Both the position numbers and the translations under genes were made by a program. The notes under the pieces are model-generated. The model did not search any database. It had not been told where the DNA came from and saw only the letters and a list, made by a program, of their open reading frames with translations. Positions 35,301 through 42,604 of a stretch of DNA of 64,000 bases are shown here, piece after piece. Within the stretch, counting starts at the first letter, position 1. The number at the start of each line of letters is the position of its first letter. Source of the stretch: Branchinecta lynchi (lineage: Eukaryota; Arthropoda; Branchiopoda; Anostraca; Branchinectidae); contig JAKZAP010000020.1 in NCBI GenBank assembly GCA_023053575.1, forward strand, positions 14,751,998-14,815,997. The letters run 5' to 3'.

Positions 35301-38243
35301 AATAGTACGTACACGCGACGAGAATCGGGAATTCCGGACTTGAATTCCTGCCGGGATTCCGGCACCATATATGGAAAAGTTGAAACATTTTCAACTTGAT
35401 GATGAAAGTGCAGGAAACCCGACCGGGAATTCCTGATCGTGTGTTCGCACTTTAAGACAGCACTTAAGCTAGTACACTGTAAAAAAAAAAAAATCTCCGC
35501 TTTCAGGTAACTTAATCTGCAGTATTTTGTAGTCTAGCCTTTTAATCCTTCATCGGAATTAAACTCTCCGAAATCGGATTGTAATTCCCCGAATTCGAAA
35601 TACAAGTCTCCGAATTCGGTGATGCACAACTATTAAAGAGACTTTTTACAGTGTACATTAAAAGGAAAACCAATCAAACAGGCGATGGCCAACTTCGATC
35701 ACAACGCAAAAAAGCGAAATAACGCGAACTTATGCCAATTCACTGTTTAAAATAACACGAACTTATGCCAATTCACTGGTTAATGGTGATCTATCTCTCT
35801 TCGTCAGGCTTCCTAAAATTCCTTTCGAAAAGGTCCCTACACTGATATTAGCCTACGTGCCTGCAATTTGGGACTGTGGGACAGAATCAGTTAATGAAAC
35901 CGAGTGTCTCAAACGTCATGTAGTAGGCTATTCCCGACAAGCTCAGAGTGATCTTATTGGAGTCTAGAAGCGTGTGTATCGTGATGGAAGGGAGAGTCAA
36001 TAACCCATTTTTAGAAGCGGCGCGGGACTGTGTACTCTCTGCGGTACTCTCTGCTGGTGTACGTGTATAATAATGATAATCATATAATTGCAGTAACAAG
36101 GCTTTCGCCTCTGTAAATTTCTCGGGACACTTTACACACTAAATTGAATTGCAGCCAGGTGGTAGTCTACACCTGCTTTGGATTGGTTGATAATTTCGGC
36201 ATTTACAACACTTTCTGGGAGATTGTTCCAGTATTCTACTATTCGGTTTCTAAAGCTCCATTTTCCAATGTCTTTTCGGAATTTCTTACCGCTCTGTTTC
36301 AAGTTGTGTCCTCTAAGACCGTTGTGATTGAAAGTGAGGACATCGTCAGGCCTAATGTTATCATAATAGCTATGGCAAATCTTAAAAGTTTGGATATGGA
36401 ATATGGTATTCCGGTATCGCACCAATAGCAACTAAGAGGCGTTGCCGCCGTTTCGCCTGTGAAGCGATATAACTATTGGGTTTGTTAGAGTGTGTTCCAC
36501 CCTTCTAACAATGCGTTTTTGCAGATACCATGGTATCTGTTACCACGGTAACCTGATCTGCAATTAGTCGTTTTTGCAATTACCGTGATATCTTAAGCAT
36601 TGTCCTAATAGGTGTAATAAGGTGTATTACCGCGTATAAGACTTATTACAGATTCCTCTTTTCCTCGGAGCGCGCTGTAATAAGGTGAATAAGGAGAATA
36701 CTAGCGTTCTATTCTGGCTTATGCAGGGCCAATCAGATTGCTTGGTTGGATCCGCCAGCGGGCCGAGGAAGGAGCAGCGCCGTCAGCGTTGCCACGGGAA
36801 GCAGTAAAGTTCTACTTTGTTAGAAGCTGAAGAAATAACTTTTCTTCAAAATAACATGTTTTGTTCTGTTGCGACTGCTTAATGCTACTTCGAAGACCAA
36901 TATTTTCCAGTTTCCTATGTTTTTGCATTCGAGGAGGGGGGGGGGGCGAAGGTTGGCGTGGGGGGGGGGGGGGAGAGGGGTCTGGGTTTTCTCGTCTAGA
37001 CCGAAAATGTGAACAGGGAGACGTTTTAACGACAGTCCAACTGTCATGAAGCGATAATATTCTATATGACTAAGTCCAAAACACGCCAGTGATCCTCAGG
37101 AAGAAGGAGTAAGCGTGTCCGTACCCCTCACGACTCAAATCCTATGTCAATCAATCGCCGCGATCTTTGGGAGCAGCTGTGACACCACTTCTGCCTTTCT
37201 TCCGCTAGCTACCCGGAGAGGCCGGAGAGTTTACATCGGCAAGGGGAGATAGTCATCAAGAGTATTGTCGCGACTTCTGGGAGTGACCTCTGTTTCCGCT
37301 GTACGGTCTTTTTTTTTTTTTTTAATATCTAATTATTATTTATTTCCTACTTTAAACAATTATCATTCTTTTAATTTTATTTGAGCAGTTAAAACAATTA
37401 CACTCAAAATAGCCGTATCCTACAATCAAACTATAACATTCACACTAAAATTATGGCTCAATCGGTATCACAGGGTTCCAGCATAGGGTACCCCTTCCGC
37501 CGTGACCAAAATTACCAAAAATAAATAAAAACCTTTTTCTTCTTTTTTTTACGGCTCTTCTTAACCAGAACAACATTCCAACCTCCCAAACCACCCAGTA
37601 AATGCCCTAAAAATAAAATACTCTATCTTAACAATATTTCAAAACAACTATGGAACAAAACATCATAAATCATACATAGATAGAGTCTTTGGTTGGTGTT
37701 AGGTCGGAATACACCGTTAGTCTGTTGTGCGGTTGTATTCCTTTCGCACCGCTTGTCTGCTATATACTCATTCGAAAAGAGCAAGTTCAGAACAAGGATG
37801 AAAAAGGCTCCTGATTTAATAGAAACAGGGATCTTCCATCAGAATATTCTTCCTAGAGAGAGTAGCCCTGTGCGTCCTCACGTCAATTAATAAAAATTGC
37901 ACCGAAACTTCCTTAGGTTGGAAGAAGTAGGAGAAGCACGCCCATTTTATTTCCTGAATATTCCGAGGGGAATAGAGCTCGGAATGAATTATTTGTATAT
38001 TACAGGTCGGAACCTGAACTACCAGGCGTAAACCTGAGCCGCTTTCCCTCCACCACCATCTTTAACTCCCCAGTAGGAATCTCTGACACCACTATTGACT
38101 CGGGTTTTGGACCATCGCGACCCCGAAGCAACCCGTTCGCCCTATTTAGTCCATCTTCAGGTGATCATCATGTTGAGCTGGAATTTGGAGTGTCATTGCG
38201 GTTCGTTACCCGGTCCGAGCCTGAACAGTTCGACTCTGTTTAA
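14255..38243 (+). CDS. TNF-receptor-like type I membrane protein, eight coding exons
   Basis: Exons 14255-14359, 17486-17643, 23088-23311, 25255-25456, 29026-29084, 30749-30809, 33972-34238 and 38006-38243 join into one frame of 1314 nt (437 residues plus TAA). Every junction has GT/AG and matching phase. Residues 1-22 form a signal peptide. Cysteines at 36, 42, 48, 54, 57, 60, 75, 82, 85, 94, 100 and 103 form a compact TNFR-type cysteine-rich region. A membrane span covers about 136-159, followed by VKK. The 278-residue tail is Ser/Pro-rich, with an NPF motif (401-403) and C-terminal FDSV, which fits a class III PDZ ligand. No death domain is seen. A short ectodomain with one cysteine-rich module resembles the arthropod Grindelwald type, but I infer this from pattern only. 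The exon structure is firm; the family name is not. Confidence 0.85.
14961..15123. mobile_element. CACTGTAAAAA-ended MITE, degenerate
   Basis: Starts CACTGTAAAAAG and ends with a T run plus ACAGTC. The interior holds the hairpin GGATTAATCTTATCT / AGATAAGATTAATCC. It resembles the better-preserved element at 35475-35653. In intron 1 of the receptor gene. Confidence 0.5.
15178..16213 (+). mobile_element. Family B element, copy 3, short form
   Basis: Begins with the terminal hairpin GGCACTTG-CCCTTCGGC-CAAGTGCC and ends 'gccatatgagctcgtagctc' then TTG(T)n. It holds about two monomers with a period near 275 bp (for example 'ggagtggaggga' at 15353, 15629 and 15897). An internal partial start ('catatagcgatcgcaatttc') at about 15728 suggests recombination between copies. 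Intron 1. Confidence 0.7.
16312..16573. mobile_element. MITE with 31-bp imperfect inverted ends
   Basis: The left end (CGGTATTGACTAAACTTTAG, then CCGATTTTCTA) and the right end are reverse complements with two mismatches in 31. 262 bp, non-coding, in intron 1. No target duplication is clear. Confidence 0.65.
17486..17643 (+). CDS. Receptor exon 2: cysteine-rich ectodomain
   Basis: Residues 36-88. Nine cysteines in 50 residues, including CVNCYEC and CGNCLPG, the latter ending the exon as in TNFR-type modules. Acceptor TTTTAG, donor GGTAAGT, leaving two nucleotides of a glycine codon. Confidence 0.88.
18185..18304. repeat. Intronic hairpin with 49-bp arms
   Basis: Arms 18185-18233 and 18256-18304 pair with about three mismatches around a 22-nt loop. 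It starts ATTATTTGAATATGTG and includes CAAAGTCAGCTTTGGCTC. Intron 2 of the receptor gene. It may be a tiny fold-back element or a hairpin RNA source; no evidence separates these. Confidence 0.75.
18314..18397. repeat. Second small inverted repeat
   Basis: GGATATGTCAGCTACGA (18314-18330) and its exact reverse complement (18381-18397) enclose 50 bp. Variants of the same motif, 'agctgacgtatccgttgta', occur at 17715 and 18419, so the region 17.7-18.45 kb contains a repeated AGCTGAC-type unit. Confidence 0.65.
18590..18612 (+). repeat. LINE 3'-terminal GAAA hairpin, fragment
   Basis: TAGAGGCGAAAGCCTC, the same stem-loop found just after the stop codons of the LINE fragments at 36.1 and 42.6 kb. 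Here no coding part remains. Intron 2. Confidence 0.5.
19564..20423 (+). mobile_element. Family A element, copy 4
   Basis: 860 bp from TTTTTTGGGATCG to 'gggatcccatcgaaacg' and 'ttcggtcctg'. The left palindrome is damaged (GGGATCG). Three monomers with CCGGACAAGTAGTTCGCCCG. Intron 2. Confidence 0.72.
20660..20905 (+). repeat. Two diverged tandem units of about 120 bp
   Basis: Blocks 'agcactagggggtagcgcc' and 'aacactagggagtagcgcc' (20666 and 20791), each followed by 'ctagcaccacta.cgata' and 'aacgtcc'. Intron 2; function unknown. Confidence 0.6.
21470..21930 (-). repeat. Repeat family J, copy 2, inverted
   Basis: Reverse-complement relative of 1730-2330. It carries 'ctcataactcgtg', 'cttatacttgtagatcc' and repeated 'gttcagggacaa' or 'ttcaagggcaact' blocks. 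Intron 2. Apparent open frames are repeat artefacts. Confidence 0.62.
23088..23311 (+). CDS. Receptor exon 3: end of cysteine region and membrane span
   Basis: Residues 88-163. It finishes the cysteine-rich module (CHGGRYCDKC), then a proline-rich stalk and an acidic juxtamembrane stretch. The hydrophobic span runs from about W136 to F159 and is glycine-rich (VGIGIGLIAALVG). Basic VKK after it sets an N-out topology. Acceptor TTTTTCAG, donor GGTAAA. Confidence 0.88.
23335..23743 (+). mobile_element. TTAA-flanked MITE family L, copy 1 (piggyBac-like)
   Basis: Flanked by TTAA at 23331-23334 and 23744-23747. Ends AGGACCCCT and ACACGTCCT are partial inverted repeats. The interior has 'cttcaacttacagtatttta' and 'ccgaggcccgttgac'. 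Non-coding. It starts 20 bp after the donor of receptor exon 3. Confidence 0.7.
23806..23871 (+). pseudogene. tRNA-like fragment (intact T arm)
   Basis: CCGGG-TTCAAGT-CCCGG (23846-23862) is a perfect 5-bp T stem with a standard 7-nt loop and B box, followed by TCAGGACC. Upstream 'gccggttaaagc' resembles a class II D loop. The 5' acceptor strand that would pair with TCAGGACC is missing, so this is a tRNA pseudogene or the head of a tRNA-derived SINE. Confidence 0.45.
24188..25183 (-). mobile_element. Family A element, copy 5
   Basis: 996 bp, inverted, from 'acaagaccaaaggtgtcgat' to GGGATCCCAAAA. About four monomers. It ends 71 bp upstream of receptor exon 4, in intron 3. Confidence 0.73.
25255..25456 (+). 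CDS. Receptor exon 4: juxtamembrane cytoplasmic region
   Basis: Residues 163-230. It is basic and serine-rich near the membrane (RRTSFEGSTSSSS), then Asn/Gln-rich. RRTSF is a plausible basophilic kinase site (inference). Acceptor TTCCAG, donor CCGTAAGT. Confidence 0.85.
26044..26332 (+). mobile_element. MITE family C, copy 2
   Basis: TAA target duplication (26041-26043 and 26333-26335). The left end CAGCGTGTTCCACCCT is close to the family consensus; the right end is decayed. Intron 4. Confidence 0.75.
26659..27028 (+). mobile_element. TTAA-flanked MITE family L, copy 2
   Basis: TTAA at 26655-26658 and 27029-27032. Ends AAGACCCCTCGC and ACAGGTCCT. Clearly the same interior as the copy at 23335. 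Intron 4. Confidence 0.72.
27050..27984 (+). mobile_element. Family L, copy 3, carrying nested insertions
   Basis: Begins TTAA-AGGACCCCT at 27046 and ends AGGTCCTTCA at 27984. Family L sequence is recognisable on both sides but is interrupted near 27256 and 27875 by reverse LINE-tail sequence. It lies 14 bp after copy 2. Intron 4. Confidence 0.6.
27256..27480 (-). mobile_element. LINE 3' tail, reverse orientation
   Basis: 'caatcaatcaatcaattta' then 'tttattacccgtcgagag' reads on the minus strand as a 3' untranslated end closed by a TTGA microsatellite. Left border clear, right border uncertain. A smaller similar tail is at 27875-27925. Confidence 0.5.
29026..29084 (+). CDS. Receptor exon 5: short cytoplasmic exon
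   Basis: 59 nt, residues 230-250, encoding a Tyr/Pro-rich piece (SYYGRSYPTAPP). Acceptor TTTATAG, donor GCAGGTGCGT. Phase 1 at both ends, so exons 5 and 6 together could be skipped without a frame shift only if the flanking phases matched, which they do not. Confidence 0.75.
29225..29350 (+). mobile_element. Family L fragment
   Basis: 'actatttgaatactgtaaaa' through 'cagacccattgagttctag' matches the left half of family L. It is truncated before the next element. Intron 5. Confidence 0.5.
29365..29519 (+). mobile_element. hAT MITE (family N), truncated copy
   Basis: Starts CAGAGGCGTTACTAGC and shares 'tttaccgactggctggta' with the complete element at 44562-44916. The right end is lost where a family A body begins. 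Confidence 0.6.
29520..30642 (+). mobile_element. Family A element, copy 6, left end lost
   Basis: Begins inside the element ('ttggctctgtagccttatat'). It carries several monomers and ends 'gggatcccattgaaacc' and 'tttggtcttgt'. About 300 bp (30080-30520) near its right side is not typical A sequence and may be an insertion. Intron 5. Confidence 0.6.
30749..30809 (+). CDS. Receptor exon 6: short acidic serine-rich exon
   Basis: 61 nt, residues 250-270. It encodes an SSEDSRSAEG-type stretch. Acceptor TTCTCTAG, donor CAGTAAGT, phase 2. It lies about 100 bp after a family A element. Confidence 0.78.
31045..31292 (-). mobile_element. MITE family C, copy 3, intact ends
   Basis: 248 bp with inverted ends GAGCGTGTTC / GAACACGCTC and perfect TAA duplications (31042-31044 and 31293-31295). 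Inverted relative to copy 4. Intron 6. Confidence 0.85.
31394..31450 (+). repeat. LINE 3' end: GAAG hairpin plus TTA-rich tail
   Basis: TAGAGGCGAAGGCCTTATTA followed by an ATT microsatellite. It matches in reverse the ends of the LINE fragments at 36.1 and 42.6 kb. The tetraloop is GAAG-like here instead of GAAA. Intron 6. Confidence 0.5.
31532..32067 (+). repeat. Recent 268-bp tandem duplication
   Basis: 31532-31799 and 31800-32067 are nearly identical; I saw only a handful of differences, such as 'catgga'/'catgta' and 'gcgcat'/'gcatat'. Intron 6. No coding content. Confidence 0.9.
32127..32431 (+). mobile_element. MITE family C, copy 4, intact ends
   Basis: 305 bp, GAGCATGTTC to GAACACGCTC, with perfect TCA target duplications (32124-32126 and 32432-32434). 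Intron 6. Confidence 0.85.
32745..32860 (-). mobile_element. Probable LINE 3' tail, reverse orientation
   Basis: 'gaatccttttattaaccca' followed by an A-rich block with 'gtggagtac', comparable to 27285 and 13860. Weak but consistent. Intron 6. Confidence 0.35.
33427..33704 (+). mobile_element. MITE family E, copy 1
   Basis: 278 bp with perfect inverted ends AGCCTCGTTTTTGTTGCA. GC-richer than the surroundings, with CTGCAG-rich interior. Intron 6. Copy 2, in opposite orientation, is at 38357-38633. Confidence 0.8.
33972..34238 (+). CDS. Receptor exon 7: cytoplasmic tail
   Basis: Residues 270-359. Low-complexity start (NVQTVSGNVPNHQTGNG), then a better-structured stretch (FERSVSVVIDNDS, IVDWIHQLRP), then a PPPPSGFVYR end. 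Acceptor TTTTCAG, donor CGGTAAGT. A second donor-like site (TCGGTAAGG) lies inside the exon at 34195. Confidence 0.83.
34412..34640 (-). mobile_element. LINE 3' tail, reverse orientation
   Basis: 'caagttcaagttcaatggg' then 'tttattaacaataaaa' reads on the minus strand as a 3' end closed by a TTGAAC microsatellite. The right border is vague; an A17 run lies at 34636-34652. Further on, 34965-35000 shows a forward 3' end with a TTCA tail. Intron 7. Confidence 0.4.
35475..35653. mobile_element. MITE with CACTGTAAAA ends and TA duplication (Tc1/mariner-like)
   Basis: 179 bp. CACTGTAAAA and TTTTACAGTG are inverted repeats and TA flanks both sides. The interior holds repeated CCGAATTCG / CGAAATCGG motifs. 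Intron 7. Confidence 0.7.
36100..36431 (-). pseudogene. LINE ORF2 C-terminal fragment with 3' end
   Basis: About 99 codons on the minus strand carry the conserved end of CR1/L2-type LINE ORF2: LRGHNLKQ, then the basic FRKDIGKWSFRNRIVEYWNN region and LPESVV. The stop at 36132 is followed about 20 nt later by AGAGGCGAAAGCCTT and a short AT-rich tail. 5'-truncated in the usual LINE manner. Intron 7 of the receptor, antisense. Confidence 0.75.
36488..36740 (+). mobile_element. Variant MITE sharing the family C left end and family D palindrome
   Basis: Starts GAGTGTGTTCCACCCTTC like family C. It then carries GCAGATACCATGGTATCTG and TACCACGGTAACC, the palindromes of the array at 49.56-51.93 kb. 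Near 36720 'ctggctt' and 'gccaatcaga' recall the family C interior. The right end is not found. Confidence 0.5.
38006..38243 (+). CDS. Receptor exon 8: C-terminal tail and stop
   Basis: Residues 359-437 and TAA at 38241-38243. Contains the NPF motif (SNPFALF) and ends in FDSV. The internal sequence 'tcttcaggtgatc' resembles a donor, but the frame stays open through it. A family E element begins 114 bp after the stop. The first AATAAA hexamer I see downstream is at 39287-39292, so the 3' UTR may be about 1 kb; this is uncertain. Confidence 0.82.
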
Positions 38244-38356
38244 CATGTTCCTAAGTGTTTCAGGACATTGGCCCTCTCTTTGTTGTAAAGGCCGGCCACC
38301 TTGCTATTCCTACGCTTTCCTTACGTGTGTTATCTGTCTTTTGTGTTTATAACCAG

Positions 38357-38633
38357 AGCCTCGTTTTTGTTGCAATAGCGCTGCCGCATCGCTGCTGCAG
38401 CACTTCTTTGCTTTTGCATAATATGTGTTTTCGGATTCACTTTCTTCTTGGTTGAAGCGGCAACGCTGCAGCATCTTGTAGGGAAGCACGGACTTGGTCG
38501 GGGAGCAAGTCCTTGATTCTCGAGAAGCGCTGCCGTCTTCCTCGGAAGCGCTGCAGTGCAAAAGCGGATGTAGAAAGAATCAGTCCGGAATCGACCGAGA
38601 AGTGGAACTGCAGCATGCAACAAAAACGAGGCT
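38357..38633 (-). mobile_element. MITE family E, copy 2, in the receptor 3' flank
   Basis: 277 bp, same AGCCTCGTTTTTGTTGCA ends, inverted relative to copy 1. It starts 114 bp after the receptor stop codon, so probably lies in the 3' UTR. Confidence 0.8.
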
Positions 38634-39485
38634 CGGGTATAGACAGTAGTTGCGTTTTTTGGTCGAAGTTTGAAGTTACTTTCAAACTCAAGGGTCTCTG
38701 TTTAAATACCGTTTTTGGTCGGCGGTCACAGTTCCTTTGTCCTTCAAACTCGGACAGTCGAACTTCGTGAGTAAGTGTCACTTTTTGGCAAAACCTGAAC
38801 GGAAAAGCCGGAAATGTGAATTTGAATACGAATTTACAGTAACGAAATAGTAAACTGCGTTAGCAAGTTCGAAGTTTGCTTGAATCGTCGAAGAAACGTC
38901 AACCGGGCACGGATCGCCGGAGTCGTAAACACTAACTAAGCAAACGGTGAACTTCGACGGCGTTTGAAAACGAAAATTAAGCAACCAGCTAAGCCAACGA
39001 GCGAACAAAACTTTGATCAAAAACGCAACTAGTGATTTGTGGGCAAACTGCAAGTTCGGATGTGATCCTTTGTACTGCGCGTTTACGTATCAAGTTTTTT
39101 TTTGCGGGTCCAATATTTGTGCCAAGAACCCCTTCTTCCAGAGGTGCCAGATATGTGGGGGGGGAGTAGGCTTTATTCAACCTGTGCACTACATTCCTTG
39201 ATATCATTGGGGCTATTGTGCATAATGAAGTTAACGGGAAACGGTACACGATCAAATTGAGCTGAAATCAAATTGAGCTCGAACTGAATAAAAAAGATGG
39301 TAGCAAAAGTAGTCTGCGTCTGTCAGTTTTGCCGGAAAGTGAAATTTAGAAATGCTTATTACTGCAAAAGTATTAATAGTAAGGCATTGTGGAGTTTTAT
39401 TGGCAACAAATTTGGGATCAGTAAAGTTTGATAACAAATCTGTGGGCAGTTTGCTGAACATATTCCTTGCGTGCTCCTGCACCGT

Positions 39486-39786
39486 CAGAAGTTTCGTAAC
39501 AGATAACACAAGGATGCGCAGTGTCAATAGACAACACTTGGGATGGTGTGGGTTGTGATTTTGAAAATGTTGTGCCTTAAATTTTAAGCATAAGAAGCAT
39601 TGCCAGGAAGAACCGAAAAACCGCAGAAAAAGCATCCGGTGATCTAAGTGAAAGTCAGCTAATGCTTTTTTAGTGGTTTTTTTTTGCTCTTCCTGGCCAT
39701 GCTTATTAAGCATAACATTCTCAAAATCACAACAGATTACTTCCCAGGTTTTGTCTCTCCTTGCGTTATCTGTTATGAAACTGCTG
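39486..39786. repeat. Imperfect inverted repeat, arms of about 100 bp
   Basis: 39486-39613 and 39686-39786 are imperfect reverse complements; both share 'ttgtgattttga.aatgtt' and 'gccaggaaga'. The loop is about 70 bp. The left arm carries about 25 extra bases. A 153-codon open frame across it on the minus strand has no recognisable domain and I do not call it a gene. Confidence 0.6.
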
Positions 39787-40514
39787 ACAGCGTAGCCGAC
39801 TAAACCATGATTGGAAATGTGAAGTACAGGCTCTGCCCACTGTTTGTAGTTTCCATATACGATGTACCGTATCCGCTCTTTGTATGCGTTTTCCCAGAGC
39901 TTTTAGATAGTTGATACATTTTTTCTTTAATCTATTTTCTAATATTGCGTCACTTTTCTCTGATTCTTCTACCTTCTATCGAATTCGCTTAGGATGGTTC
40001 TTTCCCTTTTCTGCTTTGTAATTAAGCTGTTATTGTGTATACGTTATCATATGTGTACTTAACGGAGTTCGTCTTTTATTCAGTAATAGGCCAAGCGTCT
40101 ACTGTATCTATGCTAGTGGGGGATTTTTGTCATATCTCACAGGTTCAAATCCCCCGCAGCGTTGGTATCGGTGTGCATCAGTGCCCTTAAAGCCATTATT
40201 CTAACTGATCCGTCCTTCGCTGCACCTTGCAATCCGTAGAATCTCCCCATGATTTCTTCTTGTAAGATAAGTAGCATGTTTTTAACGAAAAGACATGTGC
40301 CAGAAACGTATCTTGCTGCCAGAAGCGTGTCGTCAGACTTAAAATAAGGGCCTGTGGAAAAGCAGCGTGAGGCTGATTAGGGAGTGGCACTGCCTTGTAA
40401 CCTGCGAACAATAAAAACGTTGGGACTTACGGTATGACATCGGTGGATGACAGTTTCGGTATTGGCCTATAAAGTGTACAAAGGAGACGGATCAGATGGG
40501 ATGGATGGCTTTAA

Positions 40515-40687
40515 TGCCCCGTTCACAATCATGTCTAGTCGAGCAAAGTTGTCTACGCACGTGCTAGAATCGCCGTTTACACCTTGTTTAGGCACAGATT
40601 TGTCTAGGCCAGGCACGGAATTCTACGCTCTAGCCTGAGCACGTCCCTAGGCATCTGTGCTTGGTTAGACATGCTTGTGAACACGGC
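40515..40687. mobile_element. TTAA-flanked MITE (piggyBac-like), second type
   Basis: 173 bp. TTAA lies at 40511-40514 and 40688-40691. Ends GCCCCGTTCACAATCATG and CATGCTTGTGAACACGGC are imperfect inverted repeats. Unrelated in interior to family L. Confidence 0.65.
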
Positions 40688-41719
40688 TTAAGAGGCAAAG
40701 CGATCTGACTGATTATTACACGAGAACTTTCTCAAAAAGTCAAGCAATGTTAACAGTATGCTATATAGATAAGAGGATCTGGCTTTGTGGTCTACGTGAG
40801 CTTTCACTTGTTCTATCTAACTATGCGAAGCGATAATCATAACCTTTATTTTTATTCGGGGGTAAACTTTTTATTTACTTTGCGACGGGCGGAATGTATA
40901 CTTTTTTTTGTCGATACTATGACGTGGGATTGTGCAATTCTTGGCTCACCGGTTATTATCAGACATCCCTTTCCATGTCAAAAATACGCCCTGTCTCCAG
41001 AATAGTACTCCAATACCTAATCTACCATGCACTAGTACCCAAGTGAATACTTTGCGGATGGGTCGGACTTTGCCATGGAAAGGAAGCGATTTTCAGTTAT
41101 GATATTAGTACTGACAGAACATCGTTTTGCGGTAGTTGACACTTCCTTTTTTCTGGGATGCTAGTTCCCGCCGGGCAAACACTCAAATTTTCCTGGGTAG
41201 ATTTGATTGGCGGGGTGAAATCATAAATGGTTCGTAACTCCCTTATACCCCTAAGATGTCGCCGCTTTTGCAAGTAACTAAACATTCTCCATTGGGTAAA
41301 ACTTGGCAAACTCATTGCCAAAGGACTATGAGAGGGCGGGGGTGGGGGGGGGGGTCCCCACGTGGGTTTCTTTATTTTTTTTATGTTATCGAGTATCGCG
41401 AATGTTTTTTTTTTTTTTTATATATATTTTCATTTTTACGTTGCGACGTTTAAGCTCAATTAAGTGTAGCTCAAGTATAACTACTATGTAGTCAGATTTC
41501 AGTGAAGTTAGTATTTACTTTATTTTATAGTGACGACGTGTTAGCGAAACAATCCCCGGTTTAGTCTGTAGTAGTAGCTTCGAGTAGTATGATACCGGAA
41601 CAGCACGGCACGACACAGTGTACGAGGCACGAGTACTGTGTGTTTATGTGTTTTGTTTATTTTCTTCATTTACTCCGCCTTTTCAAAATGGCGGGTCATA
41701 AATAAATTACTTACTTACC

Positions 41720-41865
41720 TATTACTTACTAAAAAGAGGCACACAAAGTAAAAGGGCCCTTTCAGGCTTTAGAGTGGGGGGGGGCAGGACTTACTTATTA
41801 CTTACTAAAAAGAGGCACGAAAAGTAAAAGGGCCCTTTCAGGCTTTAGAGTGGGGGGGAGGAACA
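41720..41865 (+). repeat. Two tandem units of about 77 bp
   Basis: 'tattacttactaaaaagagg' starts each unit (41720 and 41797). Each contains 'aaagtaaaagggccctttca' and ends in a G tract. It directly follows a LINE-like 3' end (GGCGGGTCATAAATAAATTA). Confidence 0.8.
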
Positions 41866-42359
41866 ATGTTCTAATGTGCCTTCTTTTAGACTCTGGAGTT
41901 ACGAACTCGCACTTACTTGTCTACTTCTACTACTTGCTAATCTCTTTTTGTTACTCGTGCCTCCTGCCGCTATGCCGTGCCGTGCCTCTTTTTATACGAT
42001 TCCGTATGATACGAGAGGTTGAATTCGACAGTATACTGACCGTGGTTTTCGAAAAGGTTACACGTGACATTTTTCAGATTTTAGGGGAACAGCGACAAAT
42101 CTTTCGCGTTTAGGCGAGGAAGGGCCTGAAAACAGTGTTGCCACTATTCTCTAATCGAACCTGTGACATTCGGCCGTAAAATTCTGTGACATTCATCTGT
42201 GAGAAAATTCGGTCCTTTACTCAGTTTTCAGTCAGAAACTCGAGGATTCTGGGGTTCCAGTGTACTCTGTTAACGGGAGCTAATGTTCGTAAAACGCTGC
42301 GCACAGCTGCGAATTTGGGGAGAAGTCGAAAACCTGTGACAACTCGCAGAATCCTGCGA

Positions 42360-42527
42360 CCCGTAGGAAACTCTATACCTGAACGTTGGGTAAACCTAAT
42401 AGCTATTGACCTTAAAAAGGCTTTTGACCTAATTTGCCATAGTACACTGTTAATAAACTTCTTTCCAAGTTTAATGTCCAACCTTTTCTGGCACGAATTT
42501 TTGCTAATTTCCTTTAAAACAGGGTAG
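42360..42527 (+). pseudogene. LINE reverse transcriptase fragment (motif A)
   Basis: The frame reads LIAIDLKKAFDLICHSTLL, matching the motif A block of LINE reverse transcriptases (aspartate plus KAFD). Only about 40 recognisable codons remain, and the frame stops at 42527. It is opposite in orientation to the next fragment. Confidence 0.5.
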
Positions 42528-42604
42528 AGTGCAAACAGAAAAGATAAACCTCTGCAACGGTTGCTCCGATTTGGCTGAATTTTTTTACCAGGTGTAATAA
42601 TAGT

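Noticed and set aside
39252..39713. A 153-codon open frame on the minus strand
   Set aside because: It runs through an imperfect inverted repeat, has no recognisable domain, and its composition is ordinary for AT-rich non-coding DNA.
40128..40165. tRNA-like B box 'ggttcaaatcc'
   Set aside because: The T stem does not pair (acagg against ccccc) and no D arm or acceptor stem is present.
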